This document shows positions 1-7,882 of a DNA stretch of 64,000 nt, piece by piece. The notes beneath the pieces are model-generated. The model saw nothing but the letters and a program-made list of their open reading frames with translations. It did not search any database and was not told the origin of the DNA. Numbering within the stretch: position 1 is the stretch's first letter; the number at the start of each line of letters is the position of its first letter. This DNA comes from Chloroflexota bacterium. Its GTDB lineage: Bacteria > Chloroflexota > Anaerolineae > 4572-78 > J111. The DNA is taken from positions 1-64,000 of the forward strand of contig BOKF01000032.1 of the NCBI GenBank assembly GCA_016860845.1. Reading direction: 5' to 3'. Made by a program: the position numbers and the translations under genes.

Positions 1-23
1 CATCCAATTGTTCTCACCGGCTT

Positions 24-93
24 GATGCGTGATACGTGATGCGTAAGAAATCTTGCCTGGATACCATCACGCATCACGCATTACGTATCACGG
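24..93. repeat. Inverted heptamer-repeat array
   Basis: Left arm is a tandem of GCGTGAT-like heptamers and right arm a tandem of the complementary ATCACGC-like heptamers, separated by about 17 bases. The arms can fold into an imperfect hairpin. It belongs to the dispersed array class seen throughout the window. Confidence 0.8.
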
Positions 94-189
94 ACTTTGG
101 ATAATTATTTTCTTGGAGTTGCCTAATAGTCCACGTTCTTTCACCATGTCGTAAAGCAACTGCCTACGACTAACCAACCTAGCAACGGA

Positions 190-2319
190 GTGTCTATGCT
201 TGACTCACTCTTTAACCCCGCATCAATTGCAATCATCGGCGCTTCACGCACCGAAGGCAAGTTGGGGTATGCCATTTTGGCAAATGTCATTGAAAGTAAA
301 TTTGGCGGCCCAGTTTATCCGATTAATCCTACTCCGCCACAACCCGGAGAATCGAATGAAATTCTAGGCTGGCCGGTTTACACCAGCCTGGCCGATGTTC
401 CAGGCCCCATTGGCTTGGCCGTCATTGTCATTCCAGCTAATCGTGTTATGGCCGCCCTGGAAGAGTGTGCGGCTAAAGGCGTTGGCGCCGTCATAGTCAT
501 TTCAGCGGGCTTCCGCGAGACCGGCGGTGAAGGTTTGAAACTGGAACGCCGGATGGCCCAAATTGCTCAAGAACACAATATGCCTATTGTCGGCCCGAAC
601 TGTTTGGGCGTCATTGATACGGTGGCTCCCTACAACGCCTCTTTTGCCGTCGGTATGCCGCGTCGGGGCACCATTGCCTTCATGTCCCAGTCCGGGGCGC
701 TATGTACCGGTATTCTTGACGTAGCTCTGGCCCAAAATATCGGCTTTTCTCGCTTTGTGTCGTTAGGGAACAAGGCCCATCTGAATGAGTTAGATTTTCT
801 GGAAAGCTGGGCCGAAGACCCGGAAACCAAAGTGATGATGGCCTACCTGGAAGGCATTGCCGATGGTGAGCATTTCATTCGCGAGGCCCGCCGGATTACC
901 AAGGTTAAACCGGTTATTGCTATCAAAAGCGGTGTTACCAGTGGCGGCTCACGGGCGGTGTCCAGTCACACCGGCACTTTGGCCGGCTCAGAGCGGGCTT
1001 ATGAAGCGGCTTTTAAACAGGCCGGGGTATTACGGGCAAATTCCATCAGCGACTTGTTTGACCTGGCTGTTGCTTTTGCCCGCCAGCCGCTGCCTCGAGG
1101 CAATCGGATAGCGATTGTGACCAATGCCGGTGGCCCCGGCATTATGGCGACGGATGCCCTGGAAAAGAGCGGGCTAAAAATAGCCAACTTGAACCCCAAC
1201 ACCCAGGAACCCTTACGCCAGGCCCTGCCCGCCGCCGCCAGCGTCCTCAATCCTATTGACGTATTGGGGGATGCGCGTTCTGACCGCTACAAAATTGCCT
1301 TTCAGGCCGCCCTGGCCGACGATAATGTGGACGCTCTGGTCGTCATCCTGACCCCGCAGTTTATGACAGAGATCGAGGAAACCGCCAAAGCTCTGGCCGA
1401 TGCGTTTGAAGCTCAGCCCGCCGGAATGCGCAAGCCGGTAGTAGCCTGCTTCATCGGCGAAGCCCACATGAAAGAAGCCTCATGCATTTTCTCTGAACGG
1501 CACATTCCTTCTTATCCCACCCCGGAGCGAGCGGCGGCAGCCCTCAAAGCGATGGTGACTCAGGCCGAATGGGCGGCGGAGCCGCTGCCGCAATTCCGGG
1601 AATTCGAGGTGGACCGCGAGACCGTTGCCCGTATTTTCGCCCAGGTACGCGCTGATGGCCGGGTAACCATTGGCGACGCCGAAAGTAGGGATATTTTAAC
1701 GGCTTATGGCATCCGCGTCCCCAAATCTAAACTTTGTCCAAACGCCGAGGAGGCTGTGGCTTTTGCCGCGGAAATCGGTTATCCCGTTGTGATGAAAATC
1801 GCCTCGCCCGACATCCTGCACAAAACCGATGTGGGTGGGGTACGGGTTGGCCTGGAAAGCCCCAACGATGTGCGCGATGCTTTTGACTTAATGGTTTATC
1901 GCGCCCAAAAATTTCAACCCAACGCCCAAATCTGGGGCTGCCTGGTTCAAGAACAGGTGCGGGGCGGTAAAGAGGTCATCACCGGGATGAACCGCGACCC
2001 GCAGTTTGGTCCGCTGGTCATGTTTGGGCTGGGCGGTATTTACGTTGAAGTTTTAAAAGACGTCTCTTTCCGCATTGCCCCCTTTGACCGCAAAGAGGCG
2101 CTGGCCATGATCCGGGAAATTCGCAGCTTTGGCTTGCTGCGCGGCGTGCGCGGCGAACCGCCTGCCGACCTTGACGCCACAGCCGAAACCTTATTACGCC
2201 TGTCACAACTGGTCACCGATTTTCCTGAAATAGTCGAAATGGACATTAACCCCCTGATGGTCTTTGAAAAAGGCCGAGGCGTCATGGGGGTTGATATGCG
2301 ACTGGTTTTAAAATCCTAA
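190..2319 (+). CDS. ADP-forming acetate/acyl-CoA synthetase, fused alpha-beta
   Basis: Catalyses acyl-CoA + ADP + Pi to acid + CoA + ATP (acetate is the usual family substrate) in the cytoplasm. The 709 residues show an N-terminal CoA-binding Rossmann domain (IAIIGASRTEGKLGY, about 10-25), a succinyl-CoA-ligase-like middle with the phosphohistidine motif SSHTGTLAGS (His about 260), and a C-terminal ATP-grasp domain from about 490 with HKTDVGGVRVGL and a terminal EMDINPLMVF strand. This is the normal fused length for the family. It is followed 60 bases on by the Pta-N/DRTGG gene, suggesting a joint role in acetyl-CoA/acetate conversion. Exact acyl specificity cannot be read from the sequence. 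Confidence 0.93.
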   Translation: MSMLDSLFNPASIAIIGASRTEGKLGYAILANVIESKFGGPVYPINPTPPQPGESNEILGWPVYTSLADVPGPIGLAVIVIPANRVMAALEECAAKGVGAVIVISAGFRETGGEGLKLERRMAQIAQEHNMPIVGPNCLGVIDTVAPYNASFAVGMPRRGTIAFMSQSGALCTGILDVALAQNIGFSRFVSLGNKAHLNELDFLESWAEDPETKVMMAYLEGIADGEHFIREARRITKVKPVIAIKSGVTSGGSRAVSSHTGTLAGSERAYEAAFKQAGVLRANSISDLFDLAVAFARQPLPRGNRIAIVTNAGGPGIMATDALEKSGLKIANLNPNTQEPLRQALPAAASVLNPIDVLGDARSDRYKIAFQAALADDNVDALVVILTPQFMTEIEETAKALADAFEAQPAGMRKPVVACFIGEAHMKEASCIFSERHIPSYPTPERAAAALKAMVTQAEWAAEPLPQFREFEVDRETVARIFAQVRADGRVTIGDAESRDILTAYGIRVPKSKLCPNAEEAVAFAAEIGYPVVMKIASPDILHKTDVGGVRVGLESPNDVRDAFDLMVYRAQKFQPNAQIWGCLVQEQVRGGKEVITGMNRDPQFGPLVMFGLGGIYVEVLKDVSFRIAPFDRKEALAMIREIRSFGLLRGVRGEPPADLDATAETLLRLSQLVTDFPEIVEMDINPLMVFEKGRGVMGVDMRLVLKS

Positions 2320-2361
2320 ATTTTAGATTTTGGATTTGGGTTTTAGATTTAAATCCAAGAT
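2311..2361. repeat. AT-rich heptamer-repeat array
   Basis: Degenerate TTTTAGA/TTTTGGA/TTTAGAT heptamers fill the gap after the CoA synthetase and begin within its last codons. They contain a short inverted match (AAATCC with GGATTT). Confidence 0.6.
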
Positions 2362-2379
2362 CACCTGGGGAGTTTTACG

Positions 2380-3450
2380 ATGGCAATCAATTTATACGTT
2401 ACCTCAACCCAAAATTTTTCCGGTAAAAGTGCGGTCTGTGCCACCTTTATGCACCGGATGCGAAAAGATGGTTTCCGGGTGGGCTACCTGAAGCCTTTTA
2501 GCAGCGCCGCCCGTGTTTTGGCCGAAAGCAGTATTGATGAGGATGCTCGCTTCATCAAAGAAACCTTTGATTTAAGCGAACCGCTGGAAATCCTGGCCCC
2601 AGTGGTCGTCACCGGCCAGCGCATGCGCAAGATTTTGGCTGATGGAGGAGCAGATTACACGGAGGTCGTTAGAAAGGCCGCCGAAACTGTTAGCCAGGGA
2701 AAAGATATTGTGGTAATGGAGGGCAGCGACAACTTTCGAGAGGGTTACATCGTTAGACTGTCGCTCAACGAAGTTGCCAACCTGGTTGACGCCAAAGTAG
2801 TTACGGTTGTTGGCTACCAAAACAGCCTGCAGGTGGTTGATGATACCTTAACCGCCCTGACCCGGTTAGACAAGCGGCTGGTCGGCGTCATTATTAACAG
2901 TATTCCCGAAAACCGGCTGGAATATGTCCATGAATTTGTCTTGCCTTACGTGCGCAAACAAGGCATCACCGTTTTGGCTGCTCTGCCCTATCAGCAAACA
3001 CTGCACTCAATCAATATCGGGGAAATTGCCGAGGCCCTGGGTGGTAACATAATCTGCGGTGATTGTGTGGATGAGCTGGTCGAAAACCTGAGCATCGCCG
3101 CGATGAACGTGGAACAGGCCCTCAATCATTTCCGCCTGGTCAAAAATAAAGCGGTGATTGTGGGCGGTGACCGGCCAGATATTCAACTGGCTGCTCTGGA
3201 AACCTCAACCAAAGTTCTGATTTTGACCGGCAACATGCGCCCTAACCCCATGATTGAAGCCAGAGCTGAGGAACGCGGGGTAGCGATCATTCTTTCCCCC
3301 TATGATACGCTAACCACCGTGGAAAAGGTTGAGCAATTCTTTGGCAAAACCCGCTTCCACCAAACCGAGAAGGTCAGCCGCTTCACTCTTCTCCTCAATA
3401 ACCTCCTTGATTTTGACGAATTATACCGGGCTATTGGCTTACAGAAGTAA
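2380..3450 (+). CDS. Pta-N (BioD-like ATPase) and DRTGG domain protein
   Basis: A 356-residue protein with an N-terminal BioD/cobyrinate-synthase-like P-loop domain ([11 protein letters not shown] near residue 10; [11 protein letters not shown] near 110) and a C-terminal DRTGG domain (about 215-320, ending [20 protein letters not shown]). These are the two N-terminal regions of long bacterial phosphotransacetylases, but the catalytic PTA domain is absent. It lies directly behind an ADP-forming CoA synthetase, so a regulatory or partner role in acetyl-CoA/acetate metabolism is inferred. A close paralogue lies at 24326-25414. Function is not established for this architecture. Confidence 0.8.
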   Translation: MAINLYVTSTQNFSGKSAVCATFMHRMRKDGFRVGYLKPFSSAARVLAESSIDEDARFIKETFDLSEPLEILAPVVVTGQRMRKILADGGADYTEVVRKAAETVSQGKDIVVMEGSDNFREGYIVRLSLNEVANLVDAKVVTVVGYQNSLQVVDDTLTALTRLDKRLVGVIINSIPENRLEYVHEFVLPYVRKQGITVLAALPYQQTLHSINIGEIAEALGGNIICGDCVDELVENLSIAAMNVEQALNHFRLVKNKAVIVGGDRPDIQLAALETSTKVLILTGNMRPNPMIEARAEERGVAIILSPYDTLTTVEKVEQFFGKTRFHQTEKVSRFTLLLNNLLDFDELYRAIGLQK

Positions 3451-3479
3451 AAATGACCTTAGCCATCAATAGTCGGCGG

Positions 3480-4019
3480 TCATTGGGGCAATTTGTCAGG
3501 TGGGATGTCCGCCAGGTACGGATTGGCGGCGTCCCTGCCCGAAATGATGGGCGAGTCTACTCCCCAGGCTATCCCCAGGGCAGGATCATTCCAGGCTACG
3601 CCAAATTCGTCATCGCCGTTGTAGTAATTGTCCACCACGTAGATTAAGGTCACAGCCGTCAGAGCCACAAAACCATGCGCCACTCCGACAGGAATAAAAA
3701 CCCCTACTTGGTTTTCCTCGCCCATCTCGATGGTTTGAGCCGCCCCATAGGTGGGCGAACTGGGCCGCAAATCGTATAAGCCAGCCCTGATTTTTCCGGC
3801 AATCACATACCAATAATCCACTTGTTGAAAGTGATAATGCAGGCCACGCAGCACCCCCGCCTGGGAGTCGGAGCGGTTGGTCTGAATGATGTCCCAACTG
3901 CGCTGAGGGAACCACTCTTTGCGAAAAGTTTCCATAAAGCGCCCACGGGCGTCGCTAAAGGGCTTGAGGGTGGCAATATAAACGTCTTTAATGACGGTTG
4001 ATTCTTGAATTTGAGACAT
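3480..4019 (-). CDS. dTDP-4-dehydrorhamnose 3,5-epimerase family protein
   Basis: A 179-residue RmlC-type cupin, the usual family length, acting on nucleotide-activated 4-keto sugars for surface polysaccharide. Visible family features are the N-terminal F-DARGRFMETFRKEWF, the active-site RGLHYH (about residues 57-62), the KIRAGLYDLR strand and VGVAHGFVAL. The start has a good ribosome binding site (AAGGAG, 6 bases before ATG). There is no rmlA/B/D neighbour, so rhamnose itself is only a guess; the gene is convergent with the upstream operon. It could equally be a 3- or 5-epimerase for another deoxysugar. Confidence 0.88.
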   Translation of the reverse strand: MSQIQESTVIKDVYIATLKPFSDARGRFMETFRKEWFPQRSWDIIQTNRSDSQAGVLRGLHYHFQQVDYWYVIAGKIRAGLYDLRPSSPTYGAAQTIEMGEENQVGVFIPVGVAHGFVALTAVTLIYVVDNYYNGDDEFGVAWNDPALGIAWGVDSPIISGRDAANPYLADIPPDKLPQ

Positions 4020-4085
4020 GCAAATCTCCTTGAACGGTAAGCTAGCGATTATTCTATCAGTTTCCTTACCCCCCGTCCAATAGCC

Positions 4086-4114
4086 TTGCCGCTCTTCATT
4101 CGCCGTGCTATACT
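4086..4114 (+). promoter_or_regulatory. Candidate sigma-70 promoter for purB
   Basis: TTGCCG at 4086-4091 and TATACT at 4109-4114 are separated by exactly 17 bases. It lies about 210 bases before the purB start, with repeat material in the resulting leader. Confidence 0.45.
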
Positions 4115-4147
4115 GTTTTTCATTGAATATTTAGGCCCCATGTCATC

Positions 4148-4192
4148 CATTCGGCAAGCTCAGGACAGGTTTCGAGGCCATAAGCCTCGAAA
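4148..4192. repeat. CAAGCTCAGGACAG-type dispersed repeat with hairpin
   Basis: The stretch resembles the environmental-genome repeat often mistranslated as SLRQAQDR (here SIRQAQDR). It runs into a perfect 9-bp hairpin, TTTCGAGGC / GCCTCGAAA with a 5-base loop. Recognition of the repeat is from memory. Confidence 0.45.
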
Positions 4193-4321
4193 TCCCTGGA
4201 GCGCCACATCGGCCTGGGGGATTTCTCCTTTGTGCCCTCTGGGTACTTCGGTCGAAATGACACTGCTTGCGTCCTGCGGATGCCTGAGCAGCTACCAACT
4301 TTTAACGATTAATAACATGCT

Positions 4322-5791
4322 ATGACTCAGAAATTTACGCACGAAACCTATCTCTCGCCCTTTACCTGGCGCTATGGCAGCGACGAAATGCGCCACCTCT
4401 GGAGCGAAGTCCACAAGCGGCAGGTGTGGCGGCAATTATGGGTCGCTCTGGCCGAAGCGGAGCAGGCAGCCGGGCTGGTCAGCCAAGCTCAGGTAGAGGA
4501 CTTGCGCGCCCATGCCGGCCAAATTAACGTAGAACGCGCCCTGGAAATCGAGGCCGAAATTCACCATGATTTGATGGCCGAGGTAAAGGCTTTTGCCGAG
4601 CAATGTGCTATCGGCGGCGGAATTATCCACCTGGGCGCGACTTCGATGGACATTGAGGATAATGCCGACGCCCTGCGGCTGCGCGAGAGCCTGGATTTAA
4701 TCCTGTCCAGGCTGGCCGCTTTGCTGGCCGAGCTGGCCGCGCAAATCGAGCGCTGGGCCGCGACCCCGGTTATTGCCTTCACCCACCTCCAACCCGCCGA
4801 GCCGACTACCCTGGGCTACCGCCTGGCCCAATACGGCTTCGACTTGCTGACCGATCTCAGCGAAATAAACCGGGCGCGAGATAATATCCGGGGCAAGGGC
4901 TTCAAAGGGGCGGTGGGAACTTCAGCCTCGTATCAGGATTTGCTGGCTCCGCCGACCACCGACGACCGACCGACGACCGCCGAATCTCCACGCCTCACAC
5001 CTCATGCCTCACCCTCTGCCTCCCAGCTCGAAGCGCACATTATGACCGCTCTCAACCTGGAGCCGTTTCCCGTGGCAACGCAAACATATCCGCGCAAGCA
5101 GGATTGGCTGGTTTTGAACAGCTTGGCCGGGGTAGCCGGTTCATTGTACAAGTTTGCCTTTGATTTGCGGCTGCTGCAAGCGCCCTCGCTGGGGGAGCTG
5201 GCCGAGCCGTTTGGCCGCAAGCAGGTGGGGTCCAGCGCCATGCCCTTCAAGCGCAATCCGATCAATGCCGAAAATATTGACAGCCTGGCCCGCTTTGTGG
5301 CAACCTTGCCCCGTGTCGCCTGGGATAACGCCGCTCACTCGCTGCTGGAACGCACCCTGGATGACTCAGCCAACCGGCGCGAGATTCTGCCCGCAGCGTT
5401 TCTGGCTACGGATGAAATTCTGCGCCGGGCCATCCGGCTGGTGCGCGATCTGCGGGTGGATGAAGCCGCCCTGGCCCGAAATTTGGAAAAATATGGCACC
5501 TTCGCCGCCACCGAGCGAGTCTTACTGGCCGCCGCCAAAGCCGGGGCCGACCGCCAGGAGATGCACGAAATCATCCGCGAACACAGCCTCGCCGCCTGGG
5601 CCGAATTAGCCGCCGGTCAGGCCAATCCCTTAGCCAGCCGTCTTTCCACCGACGCCAGAATCACCCGATACCTCGCTCCGGCTGAGATTCTGGGCCTGCT
5701 GGATGCCACCCAATACGTCGGCGATGCGCCGGAACGAGCCAGGAAACTGGCCGCGCAGATCAGAACGGCGCTGAGTCCTGCAAACAAATGA
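4322..5791 (+). CDS. purB: Adenylosuccinate lyase, with an in-frame repeat insertion
   Basis: Cleaves SAICAR and adenylosuccinate in purine synthesis; a cytoplasmic homotetramer in the family. Signature elements are HLGATSMDIEDNA (His 103), FTHLQPAEPTT (His 155) and the flexible signature loop GSSAMPFKRNPI with the catalytic Ser near 303. At 489 residues it is longer than typical bacterial PurB. Part of the excess is a low-complexity, Pro/Thr/Ser-rich segment at about 210-236, encoded by the heptamer array at 4950-5030 inside the lyase body. The reading frame stays open, so the enzyme is probably active with a surface loop. Confidence 0.93.
   Translation: MTQKFTHETYLSPFTWRYGSDEMRHLWSEVHKRQVWRQLWVALAEAEQAAGLVSQAQVEDLRAHAGQINVERALEIEAEIHHDLMAEVKAFAEQCAIGGGIIHLGATSMDIEDNADALRLRESLDLILSRLAALLAELAAQIERWAATPVIAFTHLQPAEPTTLGYRLAQYGFDLLTDLSEINRARDNIRGKGFKGAVGTSASYQDLLAPPTTDDRPTTAESPRLTPHASPSASQLEAHIMTALNLEPFPVATQTYPRKQDWLVLNSLAGVAGSLYKFAFDLRLLQAPSLGELAEPFGRKQVGSSAMPFKRNPINAENIDSLARFVATLPRVAWDNAAHSLLERTLDDSANRREILPAAFLATDEILRRAIRLVRDLRVDEAALARNLEKYGTFAATERVLLAAAKAGADRQEMHEIIREHSLAAWAELAAGQANPLASRLSTDARITRYLAPAEILGLLDATQYVGDAPERARKLAAQIRTALSPANK
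4950..5030. repeat. Heptamer array inside purB
   Basis: Two adjoining tandem arrays, GACCACC/GACGACC/GACCGAC-type units followed by GCCTCAC/ACCTCAT-type units, each with 7-base period. The GCCTCAC unit recurs (as its complement) in the array at 21856-21920. Confidence 0.75.
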
Positions 5792-5800
5792 TAAAGCTCG

Positions 5801-5880
5801 GGAGGATTGGAAGATTGGATAGCTGGAAGGATGGGAAAAAAGAAGGTCCAATCCTCCATTCTTCCAACCTTCCACTTTCC
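5801..5880. repeat. Inverted GGAAGATT-type array
   Basis: Left arm of GGATTGGAAGATTGG-like units and right arm of the complement (CCAATCCTCCATTCTTCC), between purB and the HAD gene. The same unit family recurs at 40260, 45182 and 58162. Confidence 0.8.
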
Positions 5881-5894
5881 CCAGGAGATTTCCC

Positions 5895-6650
5895 TTGCCC
5901 ATCAAAGCAGTCACCTTTGATTTCTGGTCCACTCTGTACCAGAGCAAAACCGTAGATTACGCCAAGCGCCTGCTGCAATTAAAGGAGACGCTTGAACACA
6001 GGAGCAGCGCCAGGTTTAGCCACGATCAATTCGAGGCCGCGGTCAAAATGGCCCGTACCACCTGGAGCCGCACTTGGGCCGAAGACCACCGGACGATGAC
6101 GGCGGATGAGTGGCTGGCCATCATCCTGCGGGAGTTAAGCCTGACCCTTGAGCTGGAATCGCTGGCCGAGATCCGGCACAATATGGAGCACAGCATTTTG
6201 GCTGATTTACCCACCCTCGTGCCGGAAGCCAAATCTGTTTTGGCCGATTTGTCCAGGCGCTACCGCCTGGCCGTTATCTCCGATACCGGCATTACCCCCG
6301 GACGAATCCTGCGCCGGCTGTTAGAGCAGGATGATCTGATCGGCTGCTTTACCCACTTGACCTTTTCCGACGAGGTAGGCCGCAGCAAGCCCCACCCGTC
6401 GGCTTTTTTAACCACCCTGGCCGCGCTCGGCGCTGCCCCCGCCGAGGCCGTCCACATCGGCGACTTATTACGCACCGACATCGCCGGGGCGCAGGCGGTC
6501 GGCATGCGGGCGGTGCAGTACATTGGCGTTAACCATGATCAAGCGAATGGCCTGGAGGATGGTCGAAAGATCACGCCGGATGCGGTAATTCGCAGTCACG
6601 AGGAGTTGGAGCCCCTCTTAGGGCAGTGGAATGGGATCAAAACCTCTTGA
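5895..6650 (+). CDS. HAD-superfamily hydrolase
   Basis: A 251-residue haloacid-dehalogenase-fold phosphatase with subclass I cap. Motif I is VTFDFWSTLY (nucleophile Asp 9), with the second Asp position occupied by Trp as in some HAD subfamilies. Motif II is AVISDTG, motif III GRSKPHP, and motif IV HIGDLLRTDIAGA. The start is TTG, chosen because AGGAG sits 7 bases upstream and the family begins here. Substrate cannot be assigned. Its stop overlaps the -35 of the restriction-modification operon promoter. Confidence 0.85.
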   Translation: MPIKAVTFDFWSTLYQSKTVDYAKRLLQLKETLEHRSSARFSHDQFEAAVKMARTTWSRTWAEDHRTMTADEWLAIILRELSLTLELESLAEIRHNMEHSILADLPTLVPEAKSVLADLSRRYRLAVISDTGITPGRILRRLLEQDDLIGCFTHLTFSDEVGRSKPHPSAFLTTLAALGAAPAEAVHIGDLLRTDIAGAQAVGMRAVQYIGVNHDQANGLEDGRKITPDAVIRSHEELEPLLGQWNGIKTS

Positions 6651-6675
6651 CATTTCCGAAATAGTGCGTTAAAAT
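6647..6675 (+). promoter_or_regulatory. Promoter of the restriction-modification operon
   Basis: Consensus TTGACA (6647-6652), a 17-base spacer, then TAAAAT (6670-6675), 49 bases before the controller gene. The -35 overlaps the stop codon of the HAD gene. Confidence 0.75.
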
Positions 6676-6676
6676 A

Positions 6677-6695
6677 GACAAAAGTTGTCAAGACA
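6677..6695 (+). promoter_or_regulatory. Candidate C-box operator
   Basis: Two overlapping inverted repeats lie just after the -10: GACAA-AAG-TTGTC (6677-6689) and TGTC-AA-GACA (6686-6695). Position and arm/spacer design match operators of XRE-type controller proteins, so autoregulation by the next gene is inferred. Confidence 0.5.
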
Positions 6696-6723
6696 TATTT
6701 GAGCAAGACAAAATTCACCAATA

Positions 6724-7035
6724 ATGCAACAAACATTCGGCGACACTATTCGTGTTTGGCGCAAGCAGCGAGGGGAGCCGCTGCGGGTAGTTGCGGCTGC
6801 GGTAGAAATTGATTCGACTCTATTGAGCAAAATCGAGCGCGGGGAAAGACTACCAACCGAGACGCAGCTTGTTAAGTTTGCTGAATATTTTGATGTACCG
6901 CTGGCTGAACTGGCTGCGCGGGTTATCGCCGATAGAATTGTGATTGAGTATGGGCATCAGGAAGGCGCAACGCTGCAAGCTTTGGAGCTTGTTAGGGAGC
7001 GAATTGCACCGTATTGGACAAAGGCCAATGAGTAA
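6724..7035 (+). CDS. XRE-family controller protein of the RM operon
   Basis: A 103-residue DNA-binding protein. A Cro/C1-type helix-turn-helix covers about residues 6-62, with the recognition segment STLLSKIERGERLPTE, and a short helical tail follows. Size and position, first in the operon and overlapping a methyltransferase by 8 bases, fit a C protein that times restriction against modification, but a generic XRE repressor is possible. Inverted repeats sit immediately downstream of its promoter. Confidence 0.8.
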   Translation: MQQTFGDTIRVWRKQRGEPLRVVAAAVEIDSTLLSKIERGERLPTETQLVKFAEYFDVPLAELAARVIADRIVIEYGHQEGATLQALELVRERIAPYWTKANE

Positions 7036-7882
7036 TATAACCTGCTTTACAGTTGACAAAGTAAGATTGTATTTGCAAGATGCTCTTGAGGGGATGCGGA
7101 GTATGCCAAGTAACTCCTTTGATGTGGCTATTGCTGATCCGCCTTATGGAGCCTCGACAAGTGCCACTTGGAAACTCGACGATGGACACTCCCTACCCGG
7201 TTTTGGTGGCGCATGGAAACTGGCTTCGCACAGTTGGGATATGCTGACAGGTCTGGATGGTTTTGAATTCGCCCTGTGTTGGCTGGATGAGCTGAAACGG
7301 CTAGTCAAACCAACCGGCTCCATCTGGATCCATTCCACTTACCACAATTCTGGCTTTATCAATGTTGCCTGCCAGCTACTTGGCCTAGAAATCATCAATG
7401 AGGTAATTTGGTTCAAACGTAACGCCTTTCCTAATCTCTCGACGCGCCGTTTGACGGCCAGCCATGAGACAATTTTATGGGTACATACCGGAACCAGTAA
7501 ACGAGAGTATTATTTTAATTATGAAGAAGTCAAAGCTGCCTCTTTTACCGGGGATAGTCTCAAGGAGAGAGGTAAACAACTCCGCACCGTCTGGGATATT
7601 CCTAACAATAAGGCAAAAGACGAGCTAAAATTCGGTAAACATCCCACCCAAAAGCCTTTGCGTTTAACCGAAAGGATGTTGCTTATCTCTGCTCATCGTA
7701 ACGGTCGCTTGCTTATTCCATTTCTTGGTTCAGGCACAGAAGTTATTGCCGGATTACGTTATGGGATGGAATGTGTTGGTTTTGAAATCGATTCAGAATA
7801 CTTTGAACTAGCCAGCCAGCGCGTTACCACAGAGGCTCAACGATCAGCAAGCAGCTTCCGATTGGAATTTGAAAAATGTTAA
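7028..7882 (+). CDS. Beta-class DNA methyltransferase (N6-adenine or N4-cytosine)
   Basis: Transfers a methyl group from SAM to an exocyclic amino group in DNA. Motif IV DPPY is at residues 37-40 (VAIADPPYGAS). Motif I, FLGSGTEVIAGL, lies near the C-terminus, preceded by HPTQKPLRLTERM. This order defines the beta class. The open frame extends 28 codons further upstream, but ATG at 7028 was chosen because the protein then begins just before the catalytic core and overlaps the controller stop by 8 bases. It overlaps the next methyltransferase by 7 bases, so the three genes are translationally coupled. Comparable pairs (beta plus D12 enzyme) occur in DpnII-type systems. Confidence 0.9.
   Translation: MSNITCFTVDKVRLYLQDALEGMRSMPSNSFDVAIADPPYGASTSATWKLDDGHSLPGFGGAWKLASHSWDMLTGLDGFEFALCWLDELKRLVKPTGSIWIHSTYHNSGFINVACQLLGLEIINEVIWFKRNAFPNLSTRRLTASHETILWVHTGTSKREYYFNYEEVKAASFTGDSLKERGKQLRTVWDIPNNKAKDELKFGKHPTQKPLRLTERMLLISAHRNGRLLIPFLGSGTEVIAGLRYGMECVGFEIDSEYFELASQRVTTEAQRSASSFRLEFEKC

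Larger units (their letters stand above)
4020..4321. other. Intergenic region with dispersed-repeat material and a candidate purB promoter
   Basis: This 302-base gap holds no convincing gene. A 79-codon open frame at 4086-4325 consists of repeat-derived sequence. Visible structures are the promoter at 4086-4114, a CAAGCTCAGGACAG-type repeat near 4154-4168, and a hairpin at 4170-4192. Confidence 0.6.

Noticed and set aside
24..93. Repeat arrays as simple rho-independent terminators
   Set aside because: Stems are imperfect, lack U tracts, and several arrays lie inside genes or before start codons.
3453..3647. 64-codon open frame on + after the DRTGG gene
   Set aside because: It overlaps the antisense of the clear RmlC-type epimerase gene; shadow frame.
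4086..4325. 79-codon open frame upstream of purB
   Set aside because: It consists of dispersed-repeat sequence (SIRQAQDR-like) with no protein-like pattern.
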